Positions 46,614-54,544 of a DNA stretch of 56,648 nt are shown here, piece after piece. The notes under the pieces were generated by a model that worked only from the letters and a program-made list of their open reading frames with translations, made no database searches and was not told the DNA's origin. The translations under genes were made by a program, and so were the position numbers. Source of the stretch: Flavobacterium sp. UBA7665 (GTDB taxonomy: Bacteria; Bacteroidota; Bacteroidia; Flavobacteriales; Flavobacteriaceae); assembly GCA_002483285.1 (NCBI GenBank), contig DLHP01000006.1, positions 11,395 to 68,042 of the forward strand, in the 5' to 3' direction. Positions within the stretch are counted from its first letter, which is position 1. Every line of letters starts with the position of its first letter.

Positions 46614-47381
46614 ATGGGTAAAATCATTGCTATTGCCAACCAGAAAGGCGGCGTCGGAAAAACGACAACCTCGGTAAACCTCGCGGCTTCATTGGGTGTT
46701 TTGGAAAAGAAAGTATTGCTGATAGATGCCGATCCGCAGGCCAACGCAAGTTCAGGTCTCGGGATTGATATTGAAACGGTTACCGTGGGCACGTACCAGG
46801 TGATCGAGCAAAGCCATACCGCGCAGGAAGCCATTATCAAGAGTTCATCGCCAAACGTCGATGTTATCCCGGCGCATATAGACCTAGTGGCAATCGAGAT
46901 TGAACTCGTTGACAAAGAAAACCGCGAATACATGCTCAAGCAGGCATTGGCGAGTATCAAGGACGATTACGATTACATCCTGATTGACTGTGCGCCATCG
47001 TTGGGCCTTTTGACACTCAACGCTTTGACGGCTGCCGATTCGGTAGTGATCCCGATACAATGCGAATATTACGCGCTTGAAGGTTTGGGCAAATTGCTCA
47101 ACACCATCAAAAGCGTACAAAAAATACACAATGCCGAGCTCGATATTGAAGGCTTGCTTCTCACCATGTACGATTCGAGGCTGCGTTTGAGCAACCAGGT
47201 GGTCGAGGAAGTGCAGAAACATTTCAACAACATGGTTTTTGAAACGATCATCCAACGAAACGTAAAACTCAGCGAAGCACCGAGTTTTGGCGAAAGCATC
47301 ATTAATTACGACGCTACCAGCAAAGGCGCAACCAATTACCTGCATTTGGCGCAGGAAATCATCAAGAAAAACAGCAATTAA
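46614..47381 (+). CDS. parA: Chromosome-partitioning ATPase ParA (Soj)
   Basis: A 255-residue deviant Walker-A ATPase. The P-loop KGGVGKTTT (residues 11-19) has the two-lysine form. LLIDADPQANASSGLG (about 36-51) and YILIDCAPSLGLLTLNAL (about 118-135) are the switch regions. It drives segregation of the replication origin with ParB bound at parS sites. parB starts 5 bp downstream. I found no parS-like sequence in the window. Confidence 0.95.
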   Translation: MGKIIAIANQKGGVGKTTTSVNLAASLGVLEKKVLLIDADPQANASSGLGIDIETVTVGTYQVIEQSHTAQEAIIKSSSPNVDVIPAHIDLVAIEIELVDKENREYMLKQALASIKDDYDYILIDCAPSLGLLTLNALTAADSVVIPIQCEYYALEGLGKLLNTIKSVQKIHNAELDIEGLLLTMYDSRLRLSNQVVEEVQKHFNNMVFETIIQRNVKLSEAPSFGESIINYDATSKGATNYLHLAQEIIKKNSN

Positions 47382-47386
47382 GATTT

Positions 47387-48286
47387 ATGTCACAGGCAGT
47401 CAAAAAACAAGCATTAGGAAGAGGATTATCTGCATTGCTCAAAGATCCCGAAAACAACATCCAGTCTGTGGATGACAAAAACGCAGACAAGGTCGTAGGC
47501 AATATCATTGAACTCGAAATTGCGGCGATTGAGATTAACCCGTTCCAGCCGCGTAGTAACTTCAATGAAGAATCGTTGCAGGAATTGGCCGTATCGATCC
47601 GTGAACTGGGTGTAATCCAGCCGATTACCGTCAGGAAATTGGATTTCAATAAATACCAGTTGATTTCTGGAGAACGCCGTTTGCGCGCCTCCAAAATCGT
47701 AGGATTCACAACCGTTCCCGCTTACATCCGCATCGCGAACGACCAGGAATCGTTAGAGATGGCTTTGGTTGAAAATATCCAAAGGCATGACCTTGACCCA
47801 ATCGAGATTGCGCTTTCCTACCAACGTTTGATTGACGAAATCCAACTCACGCAAGAGCAAATGAGCGAGCGCGTGGGCAAGAAACGTTCGACTATTGCCA
47901 ATTATCTGCGTTTGCTCAAACTAGACCCGATTATCCAGACCGGCATCCGCGACGGCTTCATTTCAATGGGCCACGGACGCGCGATCATCAATATCGAAGA
48001 CCAGGACGTACAGACCGATATTTACCAGAAAATCGTAAGCCAGAACCTATCGGTACGCGAGACCGAAGCTTTGGTGAAGAATTACCAGGAAAGCCTTAAG
48101 CCCGCTGCGGCAAAGGCACCAAAAGGCAATCCGTTTGCCATTTCGGCCGAAGAGAAAAAAACCATAGCTTCATACTTCGGCGCGAAAGTCGATGTCAAAG
48201 TCGCCGGAAATGGGAAAGGTAAAATCACGATCCCGTTCCATTCTGAAGAAGATTTCAACCGCATCATTAAACTAATCAAGGGTTAG
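47387..48286 (+). CDS. parB: Chromosome-partitioning protein ParB (Spo0J)
   Basis: A 299-residue CTPase/DNA-binding protein. The N-terminal domain has IEINPFQPRSNFNEESLQELA, GVIQPITVRK and ISGERRLRAS (CTP-binding C-motif region; GERRLRA is the hallmark), with ALVENIQRHDLDPIEIA. The helix-turn-helix is LTQEQMSERVGKKRSTIANYL (about 155-175), which reads parS. Residues about 245-299 form the dimerisation domain. ParB loads as a clamp at parS and partners with ParA. The next gene starts in its stop codon. Confidence 0.95.
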   Translation: MSQAVKKQALGRGLSALLKDPENNIQSVDDKNADKVVGNIIELEIAAIEINPFQPRSNFNEESLQELAVSIRELGVIQPITVRKLDFNKYQLISGERRLRASKIVGFTTVPAYIRIANDQESLEMALVENIQRHDLDPIEIALSYQRLIDEIQLTQEQMSERVGKKRSTIANYLRLLKLDPIIQTGIRDGFISMGHGRAIINIEDQDVQTDIYQKIVSQNLSVRETEALVKNYQESLKPAAAKAPKGNPFAISAEEKKTIASYFGAKVDVKVAGNGKGKITIPFHSEEDFNRIIKLIKG

Positions 48287-48843
48287 TGCCAAAATACATT
48301 CTCATAATCGCCTTGCTGATTGGGCTGGGGACGCCGGTTTTCGCGCAAGTGAAGAGCGATGCCATCCTGGTTGCAAAAGACACGCTCAAAGACAAGGAAA
48401 TCAACCCGCTTGCTCCGGCAAAGGCGGCGTTTTATTCGGCTATTTTCCCGGGACTCGGCCAAGCTTACAACAAACGATACTGGAAAATGCCGCTGGTTTA
48501 CGGTGCCATCGGGACCAGTTTTTACTTTTACAACTCCAACAACAAACGTTACCACGAGTTCCGCAACGAGTACAAGGATCGCCTGCTTGGCATTACCAAT
48601 CCCAAGTACGCTTACCTTGACAATGATCGGCTGATTCGCGCGCAGAAATTCTACCAGCGCAACCGCGATTTGTCTGTTTTAATCACCTGCGCTTTCTACG
48701 TTTTGAACATCGTTGACGCCAACGTGGATGCACATTTAAAGCAATTCAACGTAAGCGACAACCTGACTTTTACACCGAGTTTCCAGACCAATGAATTCGA
48801 TTATAAGCCCAATGTTGGCTTTGCCATAAACTATAAATTCTGA
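48286..48843 (+). CDS. DUF5683 membrane protein
   Basis: A 185-residue protein starting with GTG overlapping the parB stop codon. N-terminal signal or membrane segment (YILIIALLIGLGTPVFA), then a DUF5683 domain: PAKAAFYSAIFPGLGQAYNKRYWKMPLVYGAIG, a hydrophobic segment and NNKRYHEFRNEYKDR. A further hydrophobic stretch (VLITCAFYVLNIVDANVDA) follows, then a beta-strand ending. The parA-parB-DUF5683-dapB order is a common Bacteroidota arrangement. Function unknown. Confidence 0.88.
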   Translation: MPKYILIIALLIGLGTPVFAQVKSDAILVAKDTLKDKEINPLAPAKAAFYSAIFPGLGQAYNKRYWKMPLVYGAIGTSFYFYNSNNKRYHEFRNEYKDRLLGITNPKYAYLDNDRLIRAQKFYQRNRDLSVLITCAFYVLNIVDANVDAHLKQFNVSDNLTFTPSFQTNEFDYKPNVGFAINYKF

Positions 48844-49574
48844 TGAAGATCGCTTTGCTTGGATACGGGAAAATGGGGAAAGTGATTGAGCGGATTGCGC
48901 TCGAACGCGGACATGAAATCGTATTGCGTAAAGGCAGTTCTGGTGCTTTTGACGGATTGGAAAACGCCGATGTCGCGATTGACTTTAGTGTGCCCGATGC
49001 GGCTGTGGGTAACATTTCGGCCTGTTTGAATACAGATGTTCCCGTAGTTTCGGGTACGACGGGTTGGCTCGACCAATATGAAAAAATGACCGCTTTGTGC
49101 GATGAAAAACAGGGCGCATTCATTTACGGATCGAACTTTAGCCTTGGTGTGAACTTGTTTTTTGAACTCAATGAAACGCTCGCGAGGATGATGGCAAAAT
49201 TCCCGGAGTATAAGGCAAGTATGGAAGAAATCCACCATACGCAAAAGCTCGATGCGCCAAGCGGGACGGCTATTACGCTGGCCAAAGGCATTATCGATTA
49301 CTCGGATTATTCGAGTTGGGCTTTAGAAAATGCTAAGGCAGATGGCACGAGCGATAGCGAACTGGCGAAGCAAATTTTAATCGATGCCAAACGCATTGAA
49401 AATGTACCCGGAACGCACAGCGTGACCTATAACTCAGCAGTCGACGCCATCCAAATCACACACACGGCACACAACCGCGAAGGATTTGCCCTGGGTGCAG
49501 TCATCGCTGCCGAATGGCTTTACGGAAAAACCGGTATCTTTACGATGCGCGACGTGCTCGGACTCGACCGCTAA
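48843..49574 (+). CDS. dapB: 4-hydroxy-tetrahydrodipicolinate reductase
   Basis: A 243-residue enzyme of lysine and diaminopimelate synthesis. The nucleotide-binding GYGKMGKVI (about 7-15) is followed by the DFSVPDAAV and SGTTGWLDQY blocks. The active-site segment EIHHTQKLDAPSGTAITLAK holds the His pair and Lys. Reduces 4-hydroxy-tetrahydrodipicolinate with NAD(P)H. Its start overlaps the DUF5683 stop by one base. Slightly short compared with proteobacterial DapB (about 270), normal for Bacteroidota. Confidence 0.94.
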   Translation: MKIALLGYGKMGKVIERIALERGHEIVLRKGSSGAFDGLENADVAIDFSVPDAAVGNISACLNTDVPVVSGTTGWLDQYEKMTALCDEKQGAFIYGSNFSLGVNLFFELNETLARMMAKFPEYKASMEEIHHTQKLDAPSGTAITLAKGIIDYSDYSSWALENAKADGTSDSELAKQILIDAKRIENVPGTHSVTYNSAVDAIQITHTAHNREGFALGAVIAAEWLYGKTGIFTMRDVLGLDR

Positions 49575-49696
49575 CATTTATCAATATTTTAAGATTCGTG
49601 CTTGTAACGAACCCACGCGATTCAAACTAATAGACAAACAAACACCCGAGGCGCAGCCGAACTGTATGGAGCGCATCGGAATAAAATTAAGATACT

Positions 49697-51250
49697 ATGA
49701 CACTCACACAATGGTTTGTATTTTTCCTGGTCGTCCAGGTGTTGCACTTTATAGGAACCTGGAAAATTTATGAGGCGGCTGGCCGCAAACGCTGGGAAGC
49801 AGCCGTCCCGATCTACAATGCGATTGTGCTCATGAAAATCATCAACCGCCCTGTCTGGTGGACAATTTTGCTTTTTGTACCCATTGTGAACCTGATCATG
49901 TTTCCTGTGGTTTGGGTAGAAACCATCCGAAGCTTTGGGAAAAACACGACGACAGACACCATCCTTGCTATCGCCACCCTCGGATTGTATGTGGCTTACG
50001 TGAATTATACCGCCAAACTCAACCATATTCCTGACAGAAGTTTAATCCCTGAAAACCGCGGTGCCGACACCATCAGTTCGTTGTTGTTTGCCATTGTCGT
50101 GGCGACTTTGGTGCATACTTATGTGATGCAGCCGTTTACGATTCCGAGTTCTTCGCTCGAGAAAACCTTACTGGTGGGCGACTTCCTATTCGTGAGTAAG
50201 TTTCATTACGGTGCGCGTACGCCGATGACTGCTGTGGCGCTTCCGATGGTACATGATTCGATTCCGCTTATCCACAAAAAATCGTACAGTAACTGGCCAC
50301 AATTGCCTTACTTCCGTTTTCCGGGTGTGCAGCACATTGAGCGCAATGACATTGTAGTATTCAACTGGCCGGTGGATACCGTGTTTGTGTTTTTTGACCG
50401 ATCGAACCGCAAAGCCGACAAACCTATTGACAAAAAATCAAACTACGTAAAACGTTGCGTGGGTGTTCCGGGCGACAGCCTATCGATCAAAGACGGTTAT
50501 GTGTACATCAACAACAAAAAACTGCAGTTACCTGAAAGGGCAAGGCCACAGTATTCCTACACCGTAACTACCGATGGCTCATTCTACGACCCGACTTATT
50601 TGCAAAACGAACTCAACGTAACCGATCGTTACGGGCAAACCGGAGAAAAAACTTTCATCTTTTCGGCCCTGACCGAAGAATCGGCGGCGCGTCTCGCAAA
50701 AAACCCGATCACCAAGAGCATCACACGCAATATTTCGCATGAGCCCGAAACCGGTTCTCACGGCGTTTTCCCTCAAAACACCACCAATTGGAACCGAGAC
50801 AACTACGGCCCGATTTACATTCCCGAAGCCGGAAAAACCACACCGCTCAACATCCAAAACCTACCGTTCTACAAACGATTGATTACCGAATACGAAGGCC
50901 ATGACCTCAAGGTAACCGGTAGCGAAATCCGCATCGACGGAAAAATTGCCACTTCCTACACTTTTGGGCAAGATTACTATTGGATGATGGGTGACAACCG
51001 CCACAACTCTGAGGACAGCCGCTACTGGGGTTATGTTCCTGCAAACCACGTCGTTGGAAAACCGGTTTTCATTTGGCTTAGCACAAACGCCAATGGCAAG
51101 GGCTTCAACAAAATTCGTTGGGAACGCATGTTTACGACCGTTGGCGGCGATGGCGAGCCATTCTCGTATTTCAAATTCTTCTTGATTGCGCTCGCGGCCT
51201 ATTTTGGGATTACGTTCTTTCTGGACAAGCGCAAGACAAACGCCGAGTAA
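49697..51250 (+). CDS. lepB: Signal peptidase I (long Bacteroidota form)
   Basis: A 517-residue protease that removes signal peptides at the inner membrane. Residues 1-120 add extra membrane helices (TQWFVFFLVVQVLHFIGTWKIYE and more), typical of the long flavobacterial form. The catalytic Ser lies in FTIPSSSLEKTLLVGDFL (about 151), where Leu replaces the more common Met after it. The catalytic Lys lies in KSNYVKRCVGVPGDSL (about 251). A large insertion separates this from the late box YYWMMGDNRHNSEDSRYWG (about 427-445). The WbqC-like gene follows 3 bp later. Confidence 0.92.
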   Translation: MTLTQWFVFFLVVQVLHFIGTWKIYEAAGRKRWEAAVPIYNAIVLMKIINRPVWWTILLFVPIVNLIMFPVVWVETIRSFGKNTTTDTILAIATLGLYVAYVNYTAKLNHIPDRSLIPENRGADTISSLLFAIVVATLVHTYVMQPFTIPSSSLEKTLLVGDFLFVSKFHYGARTPMTAVALPMVHDSIPLIHKKSYSNWPQLPYFRFPGVQHIERNDIVVFNWPVDTVFVFFDRSNRKADKPIDKKSNYVKRCVGVPGDSLSIKDGYVYINNKKLQLPERARPQYSYTVTTDGSFYDPTYLQNELNVTDRYGQTGEKTFIFSALTEESAARLAKNPITKSITRNISHEPETGSHGVFPQNTTNWNRDNYGPIYIPEAGKTTPLNIQNLPFYKRLITEYEGHDLKVTGSEIRIDGKIATSYTFGQDYYWMMGDNRHNSEDSRYWGYVPANHVVGKPVFIWLSTNANGKGFNKIRWERMFTTVGGDGEPFSYFKFFLIALAAYFGITFFLDKRKTNAE

Positions 51251-51253
51251 GTC

Positions 51254-51865
51254 ATGAAGTTGTTGTTGCATCCCACCTATTTCCCGTCGATCAGTCATTT
51301 TGTGGCGATGGCCCAGGCCGATTCGCTCGTGTATGAGATGGAAGACAATTTCCAGAAGCAGACCAACCGCAACCGCATGTACATTTACAGTCCCAATGGT
51401 GTCCAGTTGCTCAACGTCCCGATCAAGCATTCTAAGGAGGCACATCAACGCACCAAAGACGTACGACTGGAAACCGCATTCGATTGGCAGAAACAACATT
51501 TTAAATCGATCGAAGCGGCCTATCGTACCTCGCCTTTCTTTGAATATTTTGAAGATGCGATCACACCAATCTTCACCAAAAAACACACTTTTTTAATGGA
51601 TTTGAATCTAGAGACGATTGCCATCGTTTGCAAATGCCTTGGGATGAAAAATGAGTTTGGCGTGACGCAGGAGTACTTTCACGAGGTACCCGAATACAAC
51701 GACTTTCGATATTTGGCCAATGGAAAAAAAGACACCGCGCAGTTTGAACCTTACACCCAGGTTTTCGGCGAGAAGCACGGATTCCTCAACAATATGAGCG
51801 TACTCGACCTGCTATTCAATGAAGGACGGTTCGCGTTGGATTACCTCAAAAACCAACCGTTGTAA
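51254..51865 (+). CDS. WbqC-like family protein
   Basis: A 203-residue protein with the WbqC pattern: HPTYFPSISHFVAMAQADSLVYEMEDNFQKQTNRNRMYI at the start, then LNVPIKH, DWQKQHFKSIEAAYRTSPFFEYF and a C-terminal SVLDLLFNEG. Related proteins occur in polysaccharide gene clusters, but the reaction is not established. It is the last gene of the rightward parA-lepB cluster. Its stop codon abuts the stop of the convergent endonuclease gene, with no base between them. Confidence 0.9.
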   Translation: MKLLLHPTYFPSISHFVAMAQADSLVYEMEDNFQKQTNRNRMYIYSPNGVQLLNVPIKHSKEAHQRTKDVRLETAFDWQKQHFKSIEAAYRTSPFFEYFEDAITPIFTKKHTFLMDLNLETIAIVCKCLGMKNEFGVTQEYFHEVPEYNDFRYLANGKKDTAQFEPYTQVFGEKHGFLNNMSVLDLLFNEGRFALDYLKNQPL

Positions 51866-52912
51866 TTACTCGATGGCCAAGCGTGTCATGATCGGGAAGT
51901 GATCAGAATTGACGAAGTCGGGAAAATTCTCGAAACTCTTTACCTTCATACCCGAATCGGCGAAAATGTAATCGATACGGCCGGGATAATACCTAAAATT
52001 GTAGGTTTTCCCAAAACCACTGCCGGCTTCCTCAAAGGTATCATTGAGATTTCCTTTGATGCTGCGATACACGTACGAGAAAGCGCTGTTGTTCATGTCA
52101 CCACAGATGATAATCGGGTGCGGACAATTGGCTTTGTGTACTTTGATGATTTCGGCCTGCTGCTGTTGCTTGCGGAACGCACGGCTGATGCGGCGCAAAA
52201 CCATCGTTGATTTTTCCTGGTTAATCTCGTCAACATTCTCAGACATTTCATTGACATCTGGCGAAATCTTTATGGATTGCAAATGCATGTTGTAAATTCG
52301 GATCACGTCCTTCCCTTTCTTGATGTCGGCAAAAATCACGTTGTTGTTGGAGTTCGGGAAAACGAGGTTGCCTTCTTCGATAATCGGGAATTTAGAATAA
52401 ATAGCTTGCCCGGTTCTGATTTTATTGCCCTGCATGAAAATGTAACGGTGTGGATATACCTTGAGGTCGATATCGGCAGCGTACGAAAACTCCTGGATAC
52501 ACAAAATATCAGGGTTTTTTTCATTGATAAAGGTTTGGATTTCCCTCGCTACATCCTCCTTGGGCAACCACTCAAAAAGGTTGAACAAACGCACGTTGTA
52601 ACTCATCACCACAAAGTCGTTGTCGCTTTCGGGCAAATCGTTCGAGGAAAATTTATAGAACTTATTGATAAAAGTAATACCTGCCAATAACGCGAGCGCC
52701 GACAGGAAAACCTGCCTTTTGAACTGCAGCAGCCAATACACAAAAAACAGTGCGTTGAGAATTAAAAACAGCGGTAAAATCAGTGTGAGTACCGAAAATA
52801 TCGGGAACCATTTGGGCGCGAGAAACGGTAACACATAAGCAATAAAGGTCAATACAGCCAAAACTATATTGAAAAAAAACATTGCCTTATTGAACCATGA
52901 CAGTCGCTTCAT
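51866..52912 (-). CDS. Membrane-anchored endonuclease/exonuclease/phosphatase family protein
   Basis: A 348-residue protein. Three hydrophobic segments fill about 10-95 (FFNIVLAVLTFIAYVLPFL and ILPLFLILNALFFVYWLL). The EEP domain follows: VMSYNVRLFN (metal Asn), ILCIQEF (catalytic Glu), ICGDMNNSAFSYVYR (Asp/Asn pair) and SDHFPIM (final Asp-His). The EEP fold cuts phosphodiesters in nucleic acids, lipids or nucleotides; the membrane tether favours an envelope or periplasmic substrate, which is inference. It is the last gene of the mutL-rhomboid cluster, 3 bp after the second rhomboid. Confidence 0.9.
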   Translation of the reverse strand: MKRLSWFNKAMFFFNIVLAVLTFIAYVLPFLAPKWFPIFSVLTLILPLFLILNALFFVYWLLQFKRQVFLSALALLAGITFINKFYKFSSNDLPESDNDFVVMSYNVRLFNLFEWLPKEDVAREIQTFINEKNPDILCIQEFSYAADIDLKVYPHRYIFMQGNKIRTGQAIYSKFPIIEEGNLVFPNSNNNVIFADIKKGKDVIRIYNMHLQSIKISPDVNEMSENVDEINQEKSTMVLRRISRAFRKQQQQAEIIKVHKANCPHPIIICGDMNNSAFSYVYRSIKGNLNDTFEEAGSGFGKTYNFRYYPGRIDYIFADSGMKVKSFENFPDFVNSDHFPIMTRLAIE

Positions 52913-52915
52913 TGA

Positions 52916-53782
52916 TTATTTTCCTGCTTTAAAAAGAAATTCCTTTTCGGCTGCGGTGAGGCTATCGTAGCCTGATTTGCTAATCTTGTCGAGGATTTCA
53001 TCTATTTGTTGCTGCGTTTTGTCTTTCGTTACGATACGCGAGACCGGTTTCTGCTCGGGTCGCCTCGGCGGATTGTAATTGCGGTGCACTTTTTTAAACG
53101 CCGTTTTCTTCCTGCCCGATGACAGGTTTGAAACCCCATCCAAAATAAAAGTAACCATTTTACTCAAATCGGTGCCCGATTGCAGCAACTTTATGAAGAC
53201 AAAACCAAAAAAAGCACCGGCCAGGTGTGCGATATGCCCGCCGGTATTCTCGGCAAAAATCTGTATGAGGTCAATGGCGACAACCACTGCGGTGAACATC
53301 CACAACTTGACATTCCCGATGAGCAGCAAACGCAGGTTCATGTGCGGCGCGTAGGTTGCCGTTGCCACGAGTATCGCCATGATGGCACCCGATGCGCCTA
53401 CAATCGTCGATGCTGCGCCCAGAAAATAATAGCCGACCACAAATGCGATTCCCGAGAAAATAGCCGAAAGCAGGTACAAGCCAAGAAATTGCTTTTGTGA
53501 AAAAAAGGTCAAAAACAATCTACCCGCAAAATTGAGCACGAGCATATTGAACAACAAATGCAGGAACCTAAAATGTAAAAAAGCATACGTGAGCAAGGTC
53601 CAGGGTTTCAAGAGCAAGCTTTCGGGCACTGAGGAAAGCGCCACCCATTGTTGCACGAACGGCCCAAAACCAATGGCTTCAACCAATAGGATGACTAAAA
53701 AGATCCCTACGTTCCAATAGATGATTTTTTGTTCAAAACCACCCATTTTGTATTGCAATTTCAACTCATCTAAAAAACCCAT
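52916..53782 (-). CDS. Rhomboid-family intramembrane serine protease (with C-terminal extension)
   Basis: A 288-residue rhomboid with six membrane helices. The catalytic Ser is in VGASGAIMAIL (about 131) and the catalytic His in HIAHLAGAFFG (about 187). HFRFLHLLFNMLVLNF carries the helix-2 His/Asn. The last 90 residues form a soluble tail (about 205-288) with PRRPEQKPVSRIV and QIDEILDKISKSGYDSLTAAEKEFL, an end seen in many Bacteroidota rhomboids. It lies 12 bp after the first rhomboid. The substrate is unknown. Confidence 0.92.
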   Translation of the reverse strand: MGFLDELKLQYKMGGFEQKIIYWNVGIFLVILLVEAIGFGPFVQQWVALSSVPESLLLKPWTLLTYAFLHFRFLHLLFNMLVLNFAGRLFLTFFSQKQFLGLYLLSAIFSGIAFVVGYYFLGAASTIVGASGAIMAILVATATYAPHMNLRLLLIGNVKLWMFTAVVVAIDLIQIFAENTGGHIAHLAGAFFGFVFIKLLQSGTDLSKMVTFILDGVSNLSSGRKKTAFKKVHRNYNPPRRPEQKPVSRIVTKDKTQQQIDEILDKISKSGYDSLTAAEKEFLFKAGK

Positions 53783-53794
53783 ACGCTTGTGTTA

Positions 53795-54544
53795 TCAATT
53801 CCAACGGTGCTTGTTCATGTCATTCTTTTTCCAGTACCACATCATTAAAAAGCCGATGATGGCGCCGCCGATGTGGGCGAAGTGCGCAATGCCGCCAGCA
53901 CCTCCAAAAATTGATTTGCCCGATACACCCAGGAATAAGTCTAAACAAAGCAAACCCGGCACAAAATACTTGGCCTTGATGGGAATTGGGATGAACATGA
54001 GTGCGAGTTCGGCGTTGGGAGCCATAAAAGCAAACGCTCCCAAAAGTCCGTAAATCGCACCGGATGCGCCAACTGCAGGAGAAGCAAAAGAACCTCCGAA
54101 TCTGTTTAAGCTATCGGTTCCCAAGGTTTCTGCCCAACGCGTATCGATTTGACCTTGGTTGAGTAAGCTGAATATATCTTCTCTTTTAAAACCGGCATTT
54201 ATCAATTGGTCTAGTCCATCATGGAAAAAATAGTAGTTCACGCCAGTATGCAGCAAAGCCGCGCCAAGCCCACACGAAATGTAGAAAAACAAAAATTTCT
54301 TGCCGCCCCAAATATGTTCTAACAACGACCCAAACGAGTACAACGCGAACATATTGAAAAAAATATGCATGAGGCCGCCGTGCATAAACATGTGCGTGAT
54401 GGGTTGCCAACCCTGGAACTTGGCATTCTCAAAATAGAACAGCGATAAAATATCATAGGCTGGCGCGCCGACGAGTTCGGCACCTATAAAAAACAAAACA
54501 TTGATAATCAATAACTGCTTAACAGTCGGTGTAATCTGCATCAT
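53795..54544 (-). CDS. Rhomboid-family intramembrane serine protease
   Basis: A 249-residue rhomboid with six helices and no long tail. THMFMHGGLMHIFFNMFALYSFG carries the oxyanion His/Asn. The catalytic Ser is in GASGAIYGLLGAFA (about 157) and the catalytic His in HFAHIGGAIIGF (about 227). A long loop at about 103-148 is family-typical. The start overlaps the mutL stop by 4 bp, so translation is coupled to mutL; the second rhomboid follows. It cleaves membrane-embedded proteins; its target is unknown. Confidence 0.93.
   Translation of the reverse strand: MMQITPTVKQLLIINVLFFIGAELVGAPAYDILSLFYFENAKFQGWQPITHMFMHGGLMHIFFNMFALYSFGSLLEHIWGGKKFLFFYISCGLGAALLHTGVNYYFFHDGLDQLINAGFKREDIFSLLNQGQIDTRWAETLGTDSLNRFGGSFASPAVGASGAIYGLLGAFAFMAPNAELALMFIPIPIKAKYFVPGLLCLDLFLGVSGKSIFGGAGGIAHFAHIGGAIIGFLMMWYWKKNDMNKHRWN

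Noticed and set aside
46500..48300. Search for a parS site near parA-parB
   Set aside because: No sequence close to TGTTTCACGTGAAACA was seen by eye; parS may lie outside the window.
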